Source: Francisella philomiragia subsp. philomiragia ATCC 25015
Lineage (GTDB): Bacteria; Pseudomonadota; Gammaproteobacteria; Francisellales; Francisellaceae
Assembly: GCF_000156715.1 (NCBI RefSeq)
Contig: NZ_DS999311.1
Location: forward strand, 285,471 to 349,470
Direction: 5' to 3'
DNA length: 64,000 nt
A program made the position numbers and the translations under genes. Under the pieces are notes generated by a model, which saw only the letters and a program-made list of their open reading frames with translations, had not been told where the DNA came from and made no database searches. This document shows positions 28,088 to 36,877 of this stretch, piece after piece (the stretch's first letter is position 1; each line of letters begins with the position of its first letter).

Positions 28088-28255
28088 ATGAAAAAAGAAC
28101 AAAAAGTTATAAAAGTAAATCCTGGTGAGAGAGTATCTTGCCCTACTAAATATCATGAAAATTGGAACTTACACCCAAGAGTGTATATTAATCTTAAAGA
28201 TAAGAAGACTAATACTTGTCCATACTGTGGCACCGTTTTTAAAGTAGAAAAATAA
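28088..28255 (+). CDS. 55-residue zinc-finger (CHCC-type) protein
   Basis: A short plus-strand gene between the divergent permease and convergent glycine-zipper genes. The protein contains VSCPTKYHENWNLHPRVYI and later NTCPYCGTVF, which is the Cys-His-Cys-Cys zinc site of the small family related to mitochondrial complex I subunit NDUFS6. Bacterial members are uncharacterised stand-alone proteins of about this size. Its stop codon ends exactly where the opposing gene's stop begins, with no spacer. The start ATG lacks a strong ribosome binding site, but the motif is unmistakable. Confidence 0.85.
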   Translation: MKKEQKVIKVNPGERVSCPTKYHENWNLHPRVYINLKDKKTNTCPYCGTVFKVEK

Positions 28256-28897
28256 TCAATCTTTCTCTGTCTTTGCATCTTCTTTGTTATCTTTATCTAG
28301 TTGTTTGATAAAGTATGTCTTTACATCTTTGTATTCACTTTGATAGATGTCTACCTTTTCCCCTGAAGCATATTCAACATCTGTAAACTGCTCAAATGTT
28401 ATCGGTGAAGATTTACCATCCTCTAAAACCTCAAACTGATATTTACCTTTTATTTTATCTACATCTTTAGTAGATGCATAAATATAGCTACCACCCGCAC
28501 CTACCAATCCTCCTGTTCCTGCTCCGATAACAGCTCCAGACCCAGCTCCTACTGCTGCTCCTACTGCAATCCCCCCACCAACAGTTGCAGCAAAACATGG
28601 TGCTGCTCCGAGACCAAGAGTAACAATAGTACACAAACCTCCACCAATTATACCAAGCATTCCTCCTAACATTGCTCCACCAAAAGCTCCAACGCCAGCT
28701 CCAACAACGGCCCCAGACCCAGCACCAACACCTGTACCTGTAAGAACATCATCCTTAGTATCTTCTTTTTTTATTTCTTCCTTCGTCAACAGCTGCTTCT
28801 CAGAAACAATTACTCCAGGCCCTACTTCTGTAATTTTTGGATTACTTGAACACCCTATTAACAATATTGACAAAACTATTACCGAATACTTCTTCAT
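28256..28897 (-). CDS. glycine-zipper lipoprotein
   Basis: A 213-residue predicted lipoprotein: signal peptide KYSVIVLSILLIGC with lipobox Cys at residue 16. Residues about 55-140 are a long glycine/alanine-rich stretch with repeated GxxxG spacing (GAGSGAVVGAGVGAFGGAMLGG and so on), typical of glycine-zipper membrane-inserting segments. An interrupting Cys pair (GLCTIVTLGLGAAPC) could form a disulfide. The C-terminal 70 residues are charged. The structure suggests membrane insertion or oligomer formation. No specific function is known to me. A GGAG ribosome binding site precedes the start. Confidence 0.8.
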   Translation of the reverse strand: MKKYSVIVLSILLIGCSSNPKITEVGPGVIVSEKQLLTKEEIKKEDTKDDVLTGTGVGAGSGAVVGAGVGAFGGAMLGGMLGIIGGGLCTIVTLGLGAAPCFAATVGGGIAVGAAVGAGSGAVIGAGTGGLVGAGGSYIYASTKDVDKIKGKYQFEVLEDGKSSPITFEQFTDVEYASGEKVDIYQSEYKDVKTYFIKQLDKDNKEDAKTEKD

Positions 28898-28984
28898 GAT
28901 ACTCCTTATTTATTATGATCCATAACAATGCAATTTAACGCCTATATTCTTAACCAACTACTACTTCGCTACAAATGTTGACAA

Positions 28985-29164
28985 CTATAATGGAGCATAT
29001 ACTATTATACTTAAGGTTATAACACTCCAAATCAATCCTAAAATAGCTCCTACGATACCACCTACTAAGACTCCACTTTTGGCATTTGAGCCATTATTTA
29101 TAGTTATATAAGACGTGATAGTTACTGTCAGTACTAATACAAATAATTTTTTTATAAATTTCAT
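28985..29164 (-). CDS. 59-residue small membrane protein
   Basis: A short ORF upstream of and on the same strand as the glycine-zipper lipoprotein gene. The protein starts MKFIKKLFVLVLTVTITSY, a basic tip followed by a hydrophobic signal-like helix. It continues through NNGSNAKSG to a second hydrophobic, glycine-containing helix (GVLVGGIVGAILGLIWSVITLSIIVY). The layout, two helices with GxxxG-like spacing, suggests a small inner-membrane protein. The 463-bp gap between the lipoprotein genes holds nothing else that I can support. Confidence 0.5.
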   Translation of the reverse strand: MKFIKKLFVLVLTVTITSYITINNGSNAKSGVLVGGIVGAILGLIWSVITLSIIVYAPL

Positions 29165-29360
29165 AACTTATCACTCCATATTTATCAACTTGGTAAAAGC
29201 CCAAGATAGCCATAAATTTTGACATATTAAAAACCAAACTTTAGTTTACTTCAAATTGATATTTCTTATTTGGCATATAAGTTTTTCTGATATATAAGGT
29301 ATAGTTGAATCCAATCCCTAAAAAAGATTTTAAGAAATAGAAATTATTAAATGATAGTTT

Positions 29361-29780
29361 TTAATTATTAGATTGTTGTAAATTATTCAATACTAAATCT
29401 TGGATATAGTAGATAGCTTGCATATTTTGTTTAGCCTGACCCTGTTCGCCGATACTGACTTCTAAGTATACTCTACCATTTCTTTGAGTTGCCTCAAATA
29501 TAACAGGCTCTTTATATTTATCACAATAGGTCCATACTGTAGATTTTTGATCACTATAATCATCTCCTTTTATTTCAAATTGATCAGGATGTTGTTTTAT
29601 AGCCTCTTTAATTGCTTGATAAACCTGTTTAACTGTAGTGCCCTGTTGCATTTCTATTCCATGTCTGCCACCATCAGATTCAAATCTATCATCTTGTACT
29701 ACCATATCACCACCAAGAAATGGTATACAACTTGAAATAAACAAAGATACTAAAATCAATACAATCAGTTTTTTTTTCAT
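29361..29780 (-). CDS. small lipoprotein of unknown function
   Basis: A 139-residue predicted lipoprotein with signal KKKLIVLILVSLFISSC and lipobox Cys near residue 18. After a polar linker, the domain at about 40-130 (VKQVYQAIKEAIKQHPDQFEIKGDDYSDQKSTVWTYCDKYKEPVIFEATQRNGRVYLEVSIG) has the alternating helix-strand pattern of a small periplasmic domain. I do not recognise a named family. Its start overlaps the fluC stop by 4 bp, so it is translated as part of the esterase-hemC-fluC operon. Confidence 0.75.
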   Translation of the reverse strand: MKKKLIVLILVSLFISSCIPFLGGDMVVQDDRFESDGGRHGIEMQQGTTVKQVYQAIKEAIKQHPDQFEIKGDDYSDQKSTVWTYCDKYKEPVIFEATQRNGRVYLEVSIGEQGQAKQNMQAIYYIQDLVLNNLQQSNN

Positions 29781-30169
29781 CTGTAAATTCCCATAATAAA
29801 ATAAAAGCCTAAGATTACAGCTATCAAGGATACAATCACACTCACTAGTATATAACTGATAGCCAATAATGCTTCGCCACGCTGTAACAAATTGAGGATA
29901 TCTAAACTAAAGCTAGAAAAAGTAGTAAATCCTCCAAGAAAACCAGTAACAAAAAGAGATCGAACGTATGTCGAAATATCTTCATTAAAGAGCTTAGTTT
30001 GTATCAAAAAGGCTGCTATCATACCTATGATCAATGAACCTATAATATTACATAATAGTATTCCTATAGGAATTTGCTTAGAAATACTTGCAGTCGCCTG
30101 AGTCAATGCAAATCTTGACATGGCACCAAGCCCGCCACCAATACCAACCAATATTAATAAAAGTCCCAT
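29777..30169 (-). CDS. crcB: fluoride efflux channel FluC/CrcB
   Basis: A 130-residue four-helix membrane protein of the dual-topology fluoride channel family. GGLGAMSRF near residue 11, an N-terminal-helix asparagine (CNIIGSLIIG, about 40) and the signature GFLGGFTTFSSFSLDIL (about 76-92), with the phenylalanine box and the central Na+-site TFS, are all present. It starts on the base next to the hemC stop and overlaps the following lipoprotein gene by 4 bp. I see no fluoride riboswitch ahead of it, consistent with its place inside an operon. Confidence 0.93.
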   Translation of the reverse strand: MGLLLILVGIGGGLGAMSRFALTQATASISKQIPIGILLCNIIGSLIIGMIAAFLIQTKLFNEDISTYVRSLFVTGFLGGFTTFSSFSLDILNLLQRGEALLAISYILVSVIVSLIAVILGFYFIMGIYR

Positions 30170-31072
30170 TTATTTCTCCAATATTTTATATGCTCCTAGC
30201 TCGATCATTTCTTGAGCTAGTAATTTACCGAGCCTCATAGGATTATCTCCGATAAGTTTTCTTTTTAAGATGTTTTTACCATCACTACTTGCAACCATTG
30301 CTGTAAGAGTTATCTGATTATCATGTAACTCTGCATATGCACCAATTGCGACATGACAACCTCCTTTTAGCTCTTGATTGAAGGCTCTTTCAGCAGTCGC
30401 AACACAAAAGCTATCACTGCAGTTTAGCTTTTGCAACTTTTGTAAAATTTCACTACTTTTATCCAAAGCTTCTATAACTACTATACCCTGACCCACAGCT
30501 GGTAAAGATATTTCTACAGGAATGAACTGTGTTATCCTCTCATTAAGCTCTAAACGAATAAGCCCCGCACTTGCTAGGATAATCGCATCATAGTCGCCAT
30601 TGTCAAGCTTTGATAATCTTGTTTGAACATTTCCTCTTAAATCTCTAATCTCAAGATCACCCCTATAATGCAAAAGTTGAGCTTTACGACGTAAACTTGA
30701 TGTACCAACGATTGCACCTCTTGGTAAATCATCTATGCTACTATATTTATTTGACACAAAGGCATCTCTAGGGTCTTCTCTGGGCATAAAGCTTGCTAAA
30801 CAAAAACCTTGAGGCAGTTGATAAGGTACATCTTTAAGAGAGTGTACAGCAATATCGGCTTTGTTATTAAGCATCGCTATTTCTAGCTCTTTCATGAACA
30901 ATGCCTTACCACCAATTTTATTAAGAGGCTTATCAAGAATAATATCCCCTTGTGTTTTCATAGTATTTATCTGACAACGAATATTTAGCTCTTGTTGAAT
31001 TCGGTCTTTGACGTAATTTGTCTGCCACAATGCTAGTTTGCTTTCGCGACTAGCTATAACTATTTGTTTCAT
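30170..31072 (-). CDS. hemC: porphobilinogen deaminase (hydroxymethylbilane synthase)
   Basis: HemC links four porphobilinogens into hydroxymethylbilane in heme synthesis. The N-terminal IASRESKLALWQTNYVK block (about 5-21) and KTQGDIILDKPL follow the family, and HSLKDVPYQLPQGF near residue 78 holds the catalytic Asp. The dipyrromethane cofactor Cys is in ELKGGCHVAIGAY near residue 240. The 300-residue length is normal. It overlaps the esterase gene by 4 bp, and hemD and hemB are not in the neighbourhood. Confidence 0.96.
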   Translation of the reverse strand: MKQIVIASRESKLALWQTNYVKDRIQQELNIRCQINTMKTQGDIILDKPLNKIGGKALFMKELEIAMLNNKADIAVHSLKDVPYQLPQGFCLASFMPREDPRDAFVSNKYSSIDDLPRGAIVGTSSLRRKAQLLHYRGDLEIRDLRGNVQTRLSKLDNGDYDAIILASAGLIRLELNERITQFIPVEISLPAVGQGIVVIEALDKSSEILQKLQKLNCSDSFCVATAERAFNQELKGGCHVAIGAYAELHDNQITLTAMVASSDGKNILKRKLIGDNPMRLGKLLAQEMIELGAYKILEK

Positions 31073-31737
31073 ATTTTAAATGTCTTTGCGATAAAGTTTG
31101 ATATATCTTTTATTTCTTCCATACATACAGAGTGTTGCATACCCACATAGTGTTTATACTCATTAGCAAAGCCACTAGATTTTAGCTTGTCTGATAAATC
31201 ATGACCAAGAACTTCAGGCAATACTTGATCATCGGTACCATGGCAAACTAGTATAGGTAATCCTTTATTTATAGGTGTAATTTTATCTTTAAAATCATCC
31301 CATGCTGGCAAGTATGTAGATAAAGCCATAATGCCACCAAGCCTCCTTTGAGATGTAATAGCCGCATAAGTTGCGATTACACCGCCTTGAGAAAAGCCTG
31401 CTAAGATAATATTTTCACTAGCAATACCTTGATTAATTTGACTATCTATCAATTTATTAACTTTTGCTATTGAACTATTTATACCTTCAACATCAACCAC
31501 CCTATTTAGACTATTTGCATCAAGTGACTTAATATCATACCAAGCACGCATCTGCATCCCCATGTTTATAGTTACAGGCATAACATCAGCATGAGGAAAA
31601 ACAAATTTAATTTCATCTAATGAAACATCAAAATAATTGATAACATCAACAAAATCATGACCATCTGCACCCAGACCATGTAGCCAAATAACGCAAAATT
31701 TAGACTGCTTTGGTGACTCAATAAGTTCGTAATTCAT
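31069..31737 (-). CDS. carboxylesterase / phospholipase-like alpha/beta hydrolase
   Basis: A 222-residue serine hydrolase of the bacterial carboxylesterase/acyl-protein thioesterase family. The early WLHGLGADGHDF block forms the oxyanion region. The nucleophile elbow is GFSQGG near residue 115, the acid is in CHGTDDQVLP near residue 168, and the catalytic His in GMQHSVCMEE near residue 201. No signal peptide is present, so it is cytoplasmic. It is the first gene of the operon with hemC, fluC and a lipoprotein. The natural ester substrate is unknown. Confidence 0.9.
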   Translation of the reverse strand: MNYELIESPKQSKFCVIWLHGLGADGHDFVDVINYFDVSLDEIKFVFPHADVMPVTINMGMQMRAWYDIKSLDANSLNRVVDVEGINSSIAKVNKLIDSQINQGIASENIILAGFSQGGVIATYAAITSQRRLGGIMALSTYLPAWDDFKDKITPINKGLPILVCHGTDDQVLPEVLGHDLSDKLKSSGFANEYKHYVGMQHSVCMEEIKDISNFIAKTFKI

Positions 31738-31875
31738 AAAAATTCTAATTCTTCTAATATTAGTTAGAATGATACATTAATTTGAAAAATTTATTAATAT
31801 CTAAAAAGTTAAACCATCCTCAAAGCATTGCACGTTAAGTAATTCAAGCTGTGAAAGAATAATATCAACACCAAT

Positions 31876-31884
31876 TGTGGATAA
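31876..31884 (-). promoter_or_regulatory. DnaA box (perfect consensus)
   Basis: TTATCCACA on the minus strand, the high-affinity DnaA binding consensus. Its partner lies 157 bp away in the same orientation. Confidence 0.55.
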
Positions 31885-31959
31885 GTTTGTTTATATCTAT
31901 ATGAAATTTTTGTTAAAAATATTGATTTACCAATTTAGTAGAGATTAGAAAGAAGCCCA

Positions 31960-31982
31960 AAACCATTGCTATACAATGGTTT
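31960..31982 (-). terminator. perfect hairpin, possible terminator of the RNB nuclease gene
   Basis: AAACCATTG / CAATGGTTT with a five-base loop. On the minus strand the stem ends in a short T run (TTTTGGGCTTCTTTC), which is a poor U tract, so terminator activity is uncertain. It lies about 87 bp past the nuclease stop codon. Confidence 0.4.
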
Positions 31983-32032
31983 AACGATCAAGAAAATACT
32001 TACTTATTTATTTGCTGCTATTTTTTATACCT

Positions 32033-32041
32033 TGTGGATAA
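32033..32041 (-). promoter_or_regulatory. DnaA box (perfect consensus)
   Basis: Second TTATCCACA on the minus strand, 28 bp past the stop codon of the RNB nuclease gene and in the same orientation as the copy at 31876. Confidence 0.55.
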
Positions 32042-32068
32042 AACTGTTAATTTATTGTTAGAACTCGG

Positions 32069-33943
32069 TTAATTCTCTTCAATAACCTTAAAGAAAGCCT
32101 CTTGTGTAACAAGGTTTACAGAGGTGTTTTGTAATTTTATTTGATCATTTAAGTCGTACTTACCACTAACAGCAAGTTTTTTAGTCATCGCTAAATCTGC
32201 GATAGAAACCATTAAACGACCTTTATCTAATTTTTCAATGACTGCAGCTTGGAACTCTAAATTAGGATTCTGCATTAGATAGACTAATTTCCAATGCGAA
32301 TTAGAAAAACGCTCCGTTTGCCTATTTGACTTAATAGGAATATCTACTTGAGCGATTATATTATCAACATCATCAACACTAATCATTTGCTTATTTTCTA
32401 AGAAATTACGTAATTGATAATGAACAAGTAAATCTAAATATCTTCTTAGAGGGCTTGTCACTTGTACATAAGAGTCTAAACCCATACCTGCGTGAACATC
32501 AGGTTCTGTAGAGTATTTACCTCTTTGGAGCTTTTTACGTGTTGCAAACATATCGGCTATCGAGTCAATATTTTCTAAATCATCTTGCTCAAGATCATGC
32601 TCTGGCTGTGTCGAAAAAGGTACACAAATATTATTTTCTTTACAAAACTGTCCAATCGCAACTCCAGCCATCAGCATAGTATCACGTACCAATGTTCTTG
32701 AGTTTAAACGTGGTAAGTCAGTTAGCTTGACATTCTTATCATTATCTAATGATATTTTTATCTCAGGAAAATCAAGTTCTACCGCTCCCTTTGCCAAACG
32801 CTTATCAGTAAAATATTTAGTATAAACCTCTATGTCTCCAAGTTCTAGAGCAGAGATATTTTCTTCAACGAACTCATAAGAATATCTAGTAACTTTTATA
32901 TTACTAAAACATATCTCAATATCATGAATATCACCTGACTCATCAAGTCTAAATCCTACTGACAAAGCTGGAGATACTTCTTGTAGGCCTAAACCTAACT
33001 TTTGTGTTGCTTGAGGTGGCAACATCGTAATTATATGCTCTGGCACATATAAGTTAGAACCTCGCGCTCTAGCCTCAAGATCTACTTCATCGCCAAAACT
33101 AATACTAGACGATGGATCAGCTATATGAACCCACATTTTATTTTGTTGAGCATCCCAACTAATCGCATCATCAGGATCATTACTACCCTCATCATCTATA
33201 GCATAAGCAGTCAGATGCGTTAGATCGACACGCTGACTATCTGACCCAGAATTATATCTAAATTCCGCAGGATTACTTTCTAACTCAGCACCATATCGAT
33301 ATAAATGAGGATTAAAGAATTCATCCCAATAACCAATATCCAAGAGTAGCTTATAAGCACTATTCTCAGACTCTTCCATATTTAAGTATTTAAAGAAACG
33401 ACATTTAGTACTTTTAAGTGTTGCTAAAGCCTCTATCTCTTTAAGGAACTTTGTGTCTTCAACATTAAAAGTCTTATTATTAAGACGCTCTATGAAATCA
33501 TTTAGTTCTTGTTCTTTTTTAAGCTTCTCTTGTTTATCGCTAACTATTTTATTTTTTTGCTCTTGTGAATGAATATTGATAGTAAAGTCATCATTAAAGC
33601 TAAAATACTCTCCCTCTGAAACCAAAAGCCATACAGTATAAGCTTGATTAGCTCCTACGGATTCAAAAAGAAGCTCACTTAACTCATCAATTGATGTTTG
33701 TTGTTGCTCTTGTAATAACTCCCATGTTAACTCTAACTCAGGAATTTCTAATTTTTCAAGCTTATCCAAATCAAAATCATTTTCTACAACTGTGAGTATT
33801 TGGACATTTTTTGCAGGTAATTTTATATTCTTACTATCTAAAGTTTCTATTTCTATTTTTTTATCTAATATCTCTACAACCTTTGCAGGTTTTGATTTAA
33901 AAATTACTAAGGCATTTTTGATGCTCTGATTTTCAAGTAACAT
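32069..33943 (-). CDS. RNB-domain exoribonuclease (RNase II/R family)
   Basis: A 624-residue 3'-5' exoribonuclease. After an N-terminal OB-like and helical region (about 1-205), the RNB domain begins near residue 235. Its catalytic metal-binding acidic cluster is AIDDEGSNDPDDAISWD, followed by WVHIADPSSSISFGDEVDLEARARGSNLYVP. The TSPLRRYLDLLVHYQLRNFL block (about 492-511) is the conserved RNA-binding end of the domain. There is only a short degenerate C-terminal S1-like tail, and it lacks the long basic tail of RNase R, so it is closer to RNase II or to the short RNB group seen in plastids and cyanobacteria. It is transcribed divergently from the glycosyltransferase gene. Confidence 0.9.
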   Translation of the reverse strand: MLLENQSIKNALVIFKSKPAKVVEILDKKIEIETLDSKNIKLPAKNVQILTVVENDFDLDKLEKLEIPELELTWELLQEQQQTSIDELSELLFESVGANQAYTVWLLVSEGEYFSFNDDFTINIHSQEQKNKIVSDKQEKLKKEQELNDFIERLNNKTFNVEDTKFLKEIEALATLKSTKCRFFKYLNMEESENSAYKLLLDIGYWDEFFNPHLYRYGAELESNPAEFRYNSGSDSQRVDLTHLTAYAIDDEGSNDPDDAISWDAQQNKMWVHIADPSSSISFGDEVDLEARARGSNLYVPEHIITMLPPQATQKLGLGLQEVSPALSVGFRLDESGDIHDIEICFSNIKVTRYSYEFVEENISALELGDIEVYTKYFTDKRLAKGAVELDFPEIKISLDNDKNVKLTDLPRLNSRTLVRDTMLMAGVAIGQFCKENNICVPFSTQPEHDLEQDDLENIDSIADMFATRKKLQRGKYSTEPDVHAGMGLDSYVQVTSPLRRYLDLLVHYQLRNFLENKQMISVDDVDNIIAQVDIPIKSNRQTERFSNSHWKLVYLMQNPNLEFQAAVIEKLDKGRLMVSIADLAMTKKLAVSGKYDLNDQIKLQNTSVNLVTQEAFFKVIEEN

Positions 33944-33957
33944 AAAAAAAGTTCGGA

Positions 33958-33981
33958 TGTTATAATGATGAGATTATAACA
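33958..33981. promoter_or_regulatory. symmetric divergent promoter: two mirrored extended -10 elements
   Basis: TGTTATAAT at 33958-33966 is an extended -10 element (TGnTATAAT) for the glycosyltransferase gene at 34001. Six bases later, its exact reverse complement ATTATAACA (33973-33981) is an extended -10 element on the minus strand for the nuclease gene starting at 33943. Expected start sites (near 33973 and 33966) fall inside each other's -10 region, so only one polymerase can bind at a time. No good -35 hexamer is seen on either side, as expected for extended -10 promoters. The 9-6-9 palindrome could equally be an operator. Confidence 0.6.
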
Positions 33982-34000
33982 TTCAATAGTTTATATTTTT

Positions 34001-34798
34001 ATGCTAAATATCGATATTATACACAGTAGATTTATCAGAATTATAGGAAATATAGTCAAGCTAGTATCCAAGCTTTTTCATAAGATATTCCCAAAAAAAA
34101 GATTCACTCTTCCAAGCTATAGTAAACCACTTATAAAAACAAACAATCAATCAAATGTCCCTAGAATTATTTGGCAAACAAACTTTACTAATAAAGTAAC
34201 TCTGCCATTATATGTAAATTATTTGTTTAATCGTTTTATGGCTCCACGCTATGAGTATAGATTCATGGATAATGATGCTGCAGATAAATATATTGCCGAA
34301 AATCATCCAGAAGCTCTAAGCGCGTATAAGAAGCTAACCGTAGGAGCAGCTAAAGCCGATTTATGGAGACTATTGGCTATATACAAAAATGGTGGTCTAT
34401 ATATAGATATGGATGGCTGTCTTGTAGCTAGACCTGAGAACTTTTTAAAAGATAAAAATGAAATGTTTATAAAAGCTAAACATAGAAAAGAAACAGATGA
34501 GTCTAAAAAGTACTACGTAACTAACTACTTTTTTGCTGCTGCTCCTAATAATTCAAAAATTAAAGAATACATTGATATTATCCTTAAGAATATCGAAGCT
34601 AACAGATCTGATTTAGGTGTTTGGTATTTAACAGGCCCTGGTGTAATGGAAGCAATTATGAATGATGAAAACACTACTTTTAGACATAGTAGAGAGACTT
34701 GTATACAAGGTGCTTTTACTAGCGATTATTTTCAATATATTGACAAACCAAATGCTCATTGGACAAAAACAGCTAATAAAGACATTCTAGAATCTTAA
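34001..34798 (+). CDS. glycosyltransferase with DXD sugar-binding region (OCH1/capsular type)
   Basis: A 265-residue enzyme of the Gly_transf_sug type. IPRIIWQTNFTNKVTLP (about 51-67) opens the nucleotide-sugar fold. LTVGAAKADLWRLLAIYKNGGLYIDMDGCLV (about 110-140) contains the DXD metal and sugar-nucleotide site. GPGVMEAIM and the HW near the C-terminus are also standard. An N-terminal basic/hydrophobic stretch may attach it to the inner membrane face. Such enzymes add hexoses to LPS, capsule or O-antigen glycans. The acceptor is not evident, and there is no glycan cluster around it. Confidence 0.85.
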   Translation: MLNIDIIHSRFIRIIGNIVKLVSKLFHKIFPKKRFTLPSYSKPLIKTNNQSNVPRIIWQTNFTNKVTLPLYVNYLFNRFMAPRYEYRFMDNDAADKYIAENHPEALSAYKKLTVGAAKADLWRLLAIYKNGGLYIDMDGCLVARPENFLKDKNEMFIKAKHRKETDESKKYYVTNYFFAAAPNNSKIKEYIDIILKNIEANRSDLGVWYLTGPGVMEAIMNDENTTFRHSRETCIQGAFTSDYFQYIDKPNAHWTKTANKDILES

Positions 34799-34877
34799 AT
34801 TACTGAATAACTTTATCTTAGATAACTAGCAAAAATCAATAATACTAATTTTGAGAAAAATTAAGTTAACTTAGAGA

Positions 34878-36647
34878 TTATTTATCTTCTTTCTTAACAG
34901 CTATACCAAGCTCATTTAATTGCTCAAGAGAAACATTAGATGGCGCTTCTGTCATCAAACAGCTAGCTGTCTGAGTTTTAGGAAATGCTATCACATCACG
35001 GATATTTGTAGTATTTGTAAGTAACATGATTAATCTATCCACACCAAATGCAATACCACCATGAATTGGCGTACCATAAGATAACGCATCTAGCATAAAG
35101 CCAAACTTCTCACGAGCTTCTTCATCAGAAATACCTAATAAGTTAAATACTTTAGCCTGCATATCTTGTCTATGAATACGAATAGAACCACCACCAACTT
35201 CATAACCATTGATAACCATATCATAAGCTCTTGAAAGTAGATTTTCTGGGTCTTTAGTAAGCTCTTCAACAGTCTCAACCTTAGGAGCTGTAAATGGATG
35301 ATGAACAGCATATAAACGATTATCATCTTTCTCAAACATAGGAAAATCAACAACCCATAATGGTGCCCAATCCTTAGTGAATATTTCAAAATCTTCACCA
35401 ATTTTAGCTCTCAATGCTCCCATAGAATCATTAACAATCTTAGCTTTAGCTGCACCAAAGAATAATACATCACCGACTTGAGCACCTGTTTTTTCAATCA
35501 CCTTGAATAGTGTCTCTTCAGAGATATTTTTCACAATCGGAGACTGTAACCCTTCTTTACCTTCAGATAGTGAGTTAATCTTGATATATGCTAAGCCTCT
35601 TGCTCCATAGATACCAACAAATTTAGTATATTCATCAATTTTCTTACGGCTAAGCTTATCATTTCCACCTGGCACACGCATAGCCACGACACGAGCTTCT
35701 GGATCATTTGCCGGTCCTGAAAATACTTTAAACTCTTCGTTTTTCATATCTTCTTTGATATTTACAAACTCAAGTGGGATTCTAAGATCTGGCTTATCTG
35801 AACCATACTTATCCATAGCTTCTGCATAAGTCATTACTTGGAACGGAGTATCGAATTTCACGCCGATAGTTGCATCAAAAAGACCAGCAATCATTTTTTC
35901 CATAGTAGACATAATGAACGCTTCATCTATAAATGAAGCCTCGATATCTATCTGTGTAAATTCTGGCTGTCTATCAGCTCTCAAATCTTCATCACGAAAA
36001 CATTTAACAACCTGGTAATATCTATCAAAACCTGAAACCATCAAAAGCTGTTTGAATAGCTGCGGAGATTGTGGAAGAGCATAGAACTTCCCATTAAAAT
36101 TACGACTTGGTACAAGGTAGTCTCTAGCGCCCTCTGGAGTTGCTTTTGTCAAAAATGGCGTTTCGATATCTAAGAAGCCATTATTATCTAAGAAATTACG
36201 CACATATCTAATAGCTTTAGAACGTGTAATTAATTTGTTTTGCATTTCCGGACGACGTAAATCAATATAACGATACTTAAGCTTGACATCTTCACCAGTT
36301 GATTGGAAATCATCTAACTGAAACGGGATAGTTTTAGACTTATTTACAATCTCTAAATCTTCACCAATAATTTCTACTTTACCGCTAGCAAGATTTTTGT
36401 TCTCTTGACCTTCAGGGCGTAGATTTACTGTACCTGTAGCTTTGATTACATACTCACCTCTTAGGCTATCTGCTACTTTAAAAGCCTTACTCTCTGGATT
36501 AAAAACTAACTGAACTAAACCAGTTCTATCTCTAATATCTAAGAAAATAACACCACCATGATCACGGCGTCTATGCACCCAACCACAAATTGTTACTTTT
36601 TGATTTTGTAACTTCTCATTAACATCTGAACTATAATGTGTTCTCAT
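34878..36647 (-). CDS. aspS: aspartyl-tRNA synthetase
   Basis: Class IIb synthetase of 589 residues, the bacterial long form. An N-terminal OB-fold anticodon-binding domain ([26 protein letters not shown], about 18-43) comes first. Class II motif 2 ([18 protein letters not shown], about 215-232) follows, then the bacterial GAD insertion domain (about 290-410) and motif 3 ([13 protein letters not shown], about 535-547). It charges tRNA-Asp in the cytoplasm. It is transcribed alone, convergent with the glycosyltransferase gene and divergent from the GNAT-nitrilase gene. Confidence 0.97.
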   Translation of the reverse strand: MRTHYSSDVNEKLQNQKVTICGWVHRRRDHGGVIFLDIRDRTGLVQLVFNPESKAFKVADSLRGEYVIKATGTVNLRPEGQENKNLASGKVEIIGEDLEIVNKSKTIPFQLDDFQSTGEDVKLKYRYIDLRRPEMQNKLITRSKAIRYVRNFLDNNGFLDIETPFLTKATPEGARDYLVPSRNFNGKFYALPQSPQLFKQLLMVSGFDRYYQVVKCFRDEDLRADRQPEFTQIDIEASFIDEAFIMSTMEKMIAGLFDATIGVKFDTPFQVMTYAEAMDKYGSDKPDLRIPLEFVNIKEDMKNEEFKVFSGPANDPEARVVAMRVPGGNDKLSRKKIDEYTKFVGIYGARGLAYIKINSLSEGKEGLQSPIVKNISEETLFKVIEKTGAQVGDVLFFGAAKAKIVNDSMGALRAKIGEDFEIFTKDWAPLWVVDFPMFEKDDNRLYAVHHPFTAPKVETVEELTKDPENLLSRAYDMVINGYEVGGGSIRIHRQDMQAKVFNLLGISDEEAREKFGFMLDALSYGTPIHGGIAFGVDRLIMLLTNTTNIRDVIAFPKTQTASCLMTEAPSNVSLEQLNELGIAVKKEDK

Positions 36648-36809
36648 TTAAATCAACCCTTCAAAAGTTTTTAAAAAATAAATAGACAAAATTTAATCAC
36701 GATATTATAGCAAGAAATAATAGAGAAGACTAAGTTGATACAAATAAAAATTTAGATAATTATGAAAATTTAATACGCTTACAATACTAAATTAAATTTG
36801 GTCAAGGCA

Positions 36810-36839
36810 TTTACAAACTAAAGTTTATAGTAATATACT
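36810..36839 (+). promoter_or_regulatory. candidate sigma-70 promoter of the GNAT-nitrilase gene
   Basis: -35 TTTACA (36810-36815) and -10 TATACT (36834-36839) with an 18-bp spacer, each one mismatch from consensus. Transcription would begin near 36846, leaving a leader of about 32 nt before ATG 36878. No clear ribosome binding site lies in that leader. Confidence 0.5.
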
Positions 36840-36877
36840 TTGTATTAACTATCTTTTTAAACTCAAACAACTAAAAA

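Larger units (their letters stand above)
31738..32068. other. 331-bp AT-rich gap with two DnaA boxes and a perfect hairpin
   Basis: No reading frame of note. It carries two direct copies of TGTGGATAA, the complement of the perfect DnaA box TTATCCACA, at 31876-31884 and 32033-32041. Between them is a perfect 9-bp inverted repeat. It separates the end of the RNB-family nuclease gene from the start of the esterase gene, both on the minus strand, so it must also hold the esterase promoter. Confidence 0.6.

Noticed and set aside
29165-29360. Alternative minus-strand frame starting near 29213
   Set aside because: It overlaps the start of the 59-residue membrane protein in another frame and shows no domain or ribosome binding site.
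31738-32068. Chromosomal replication origin
   Set aside because: Two DnaA boxes alone are not enough; dnaA, dnaN and the usual box cluster and unwinding element are absent.
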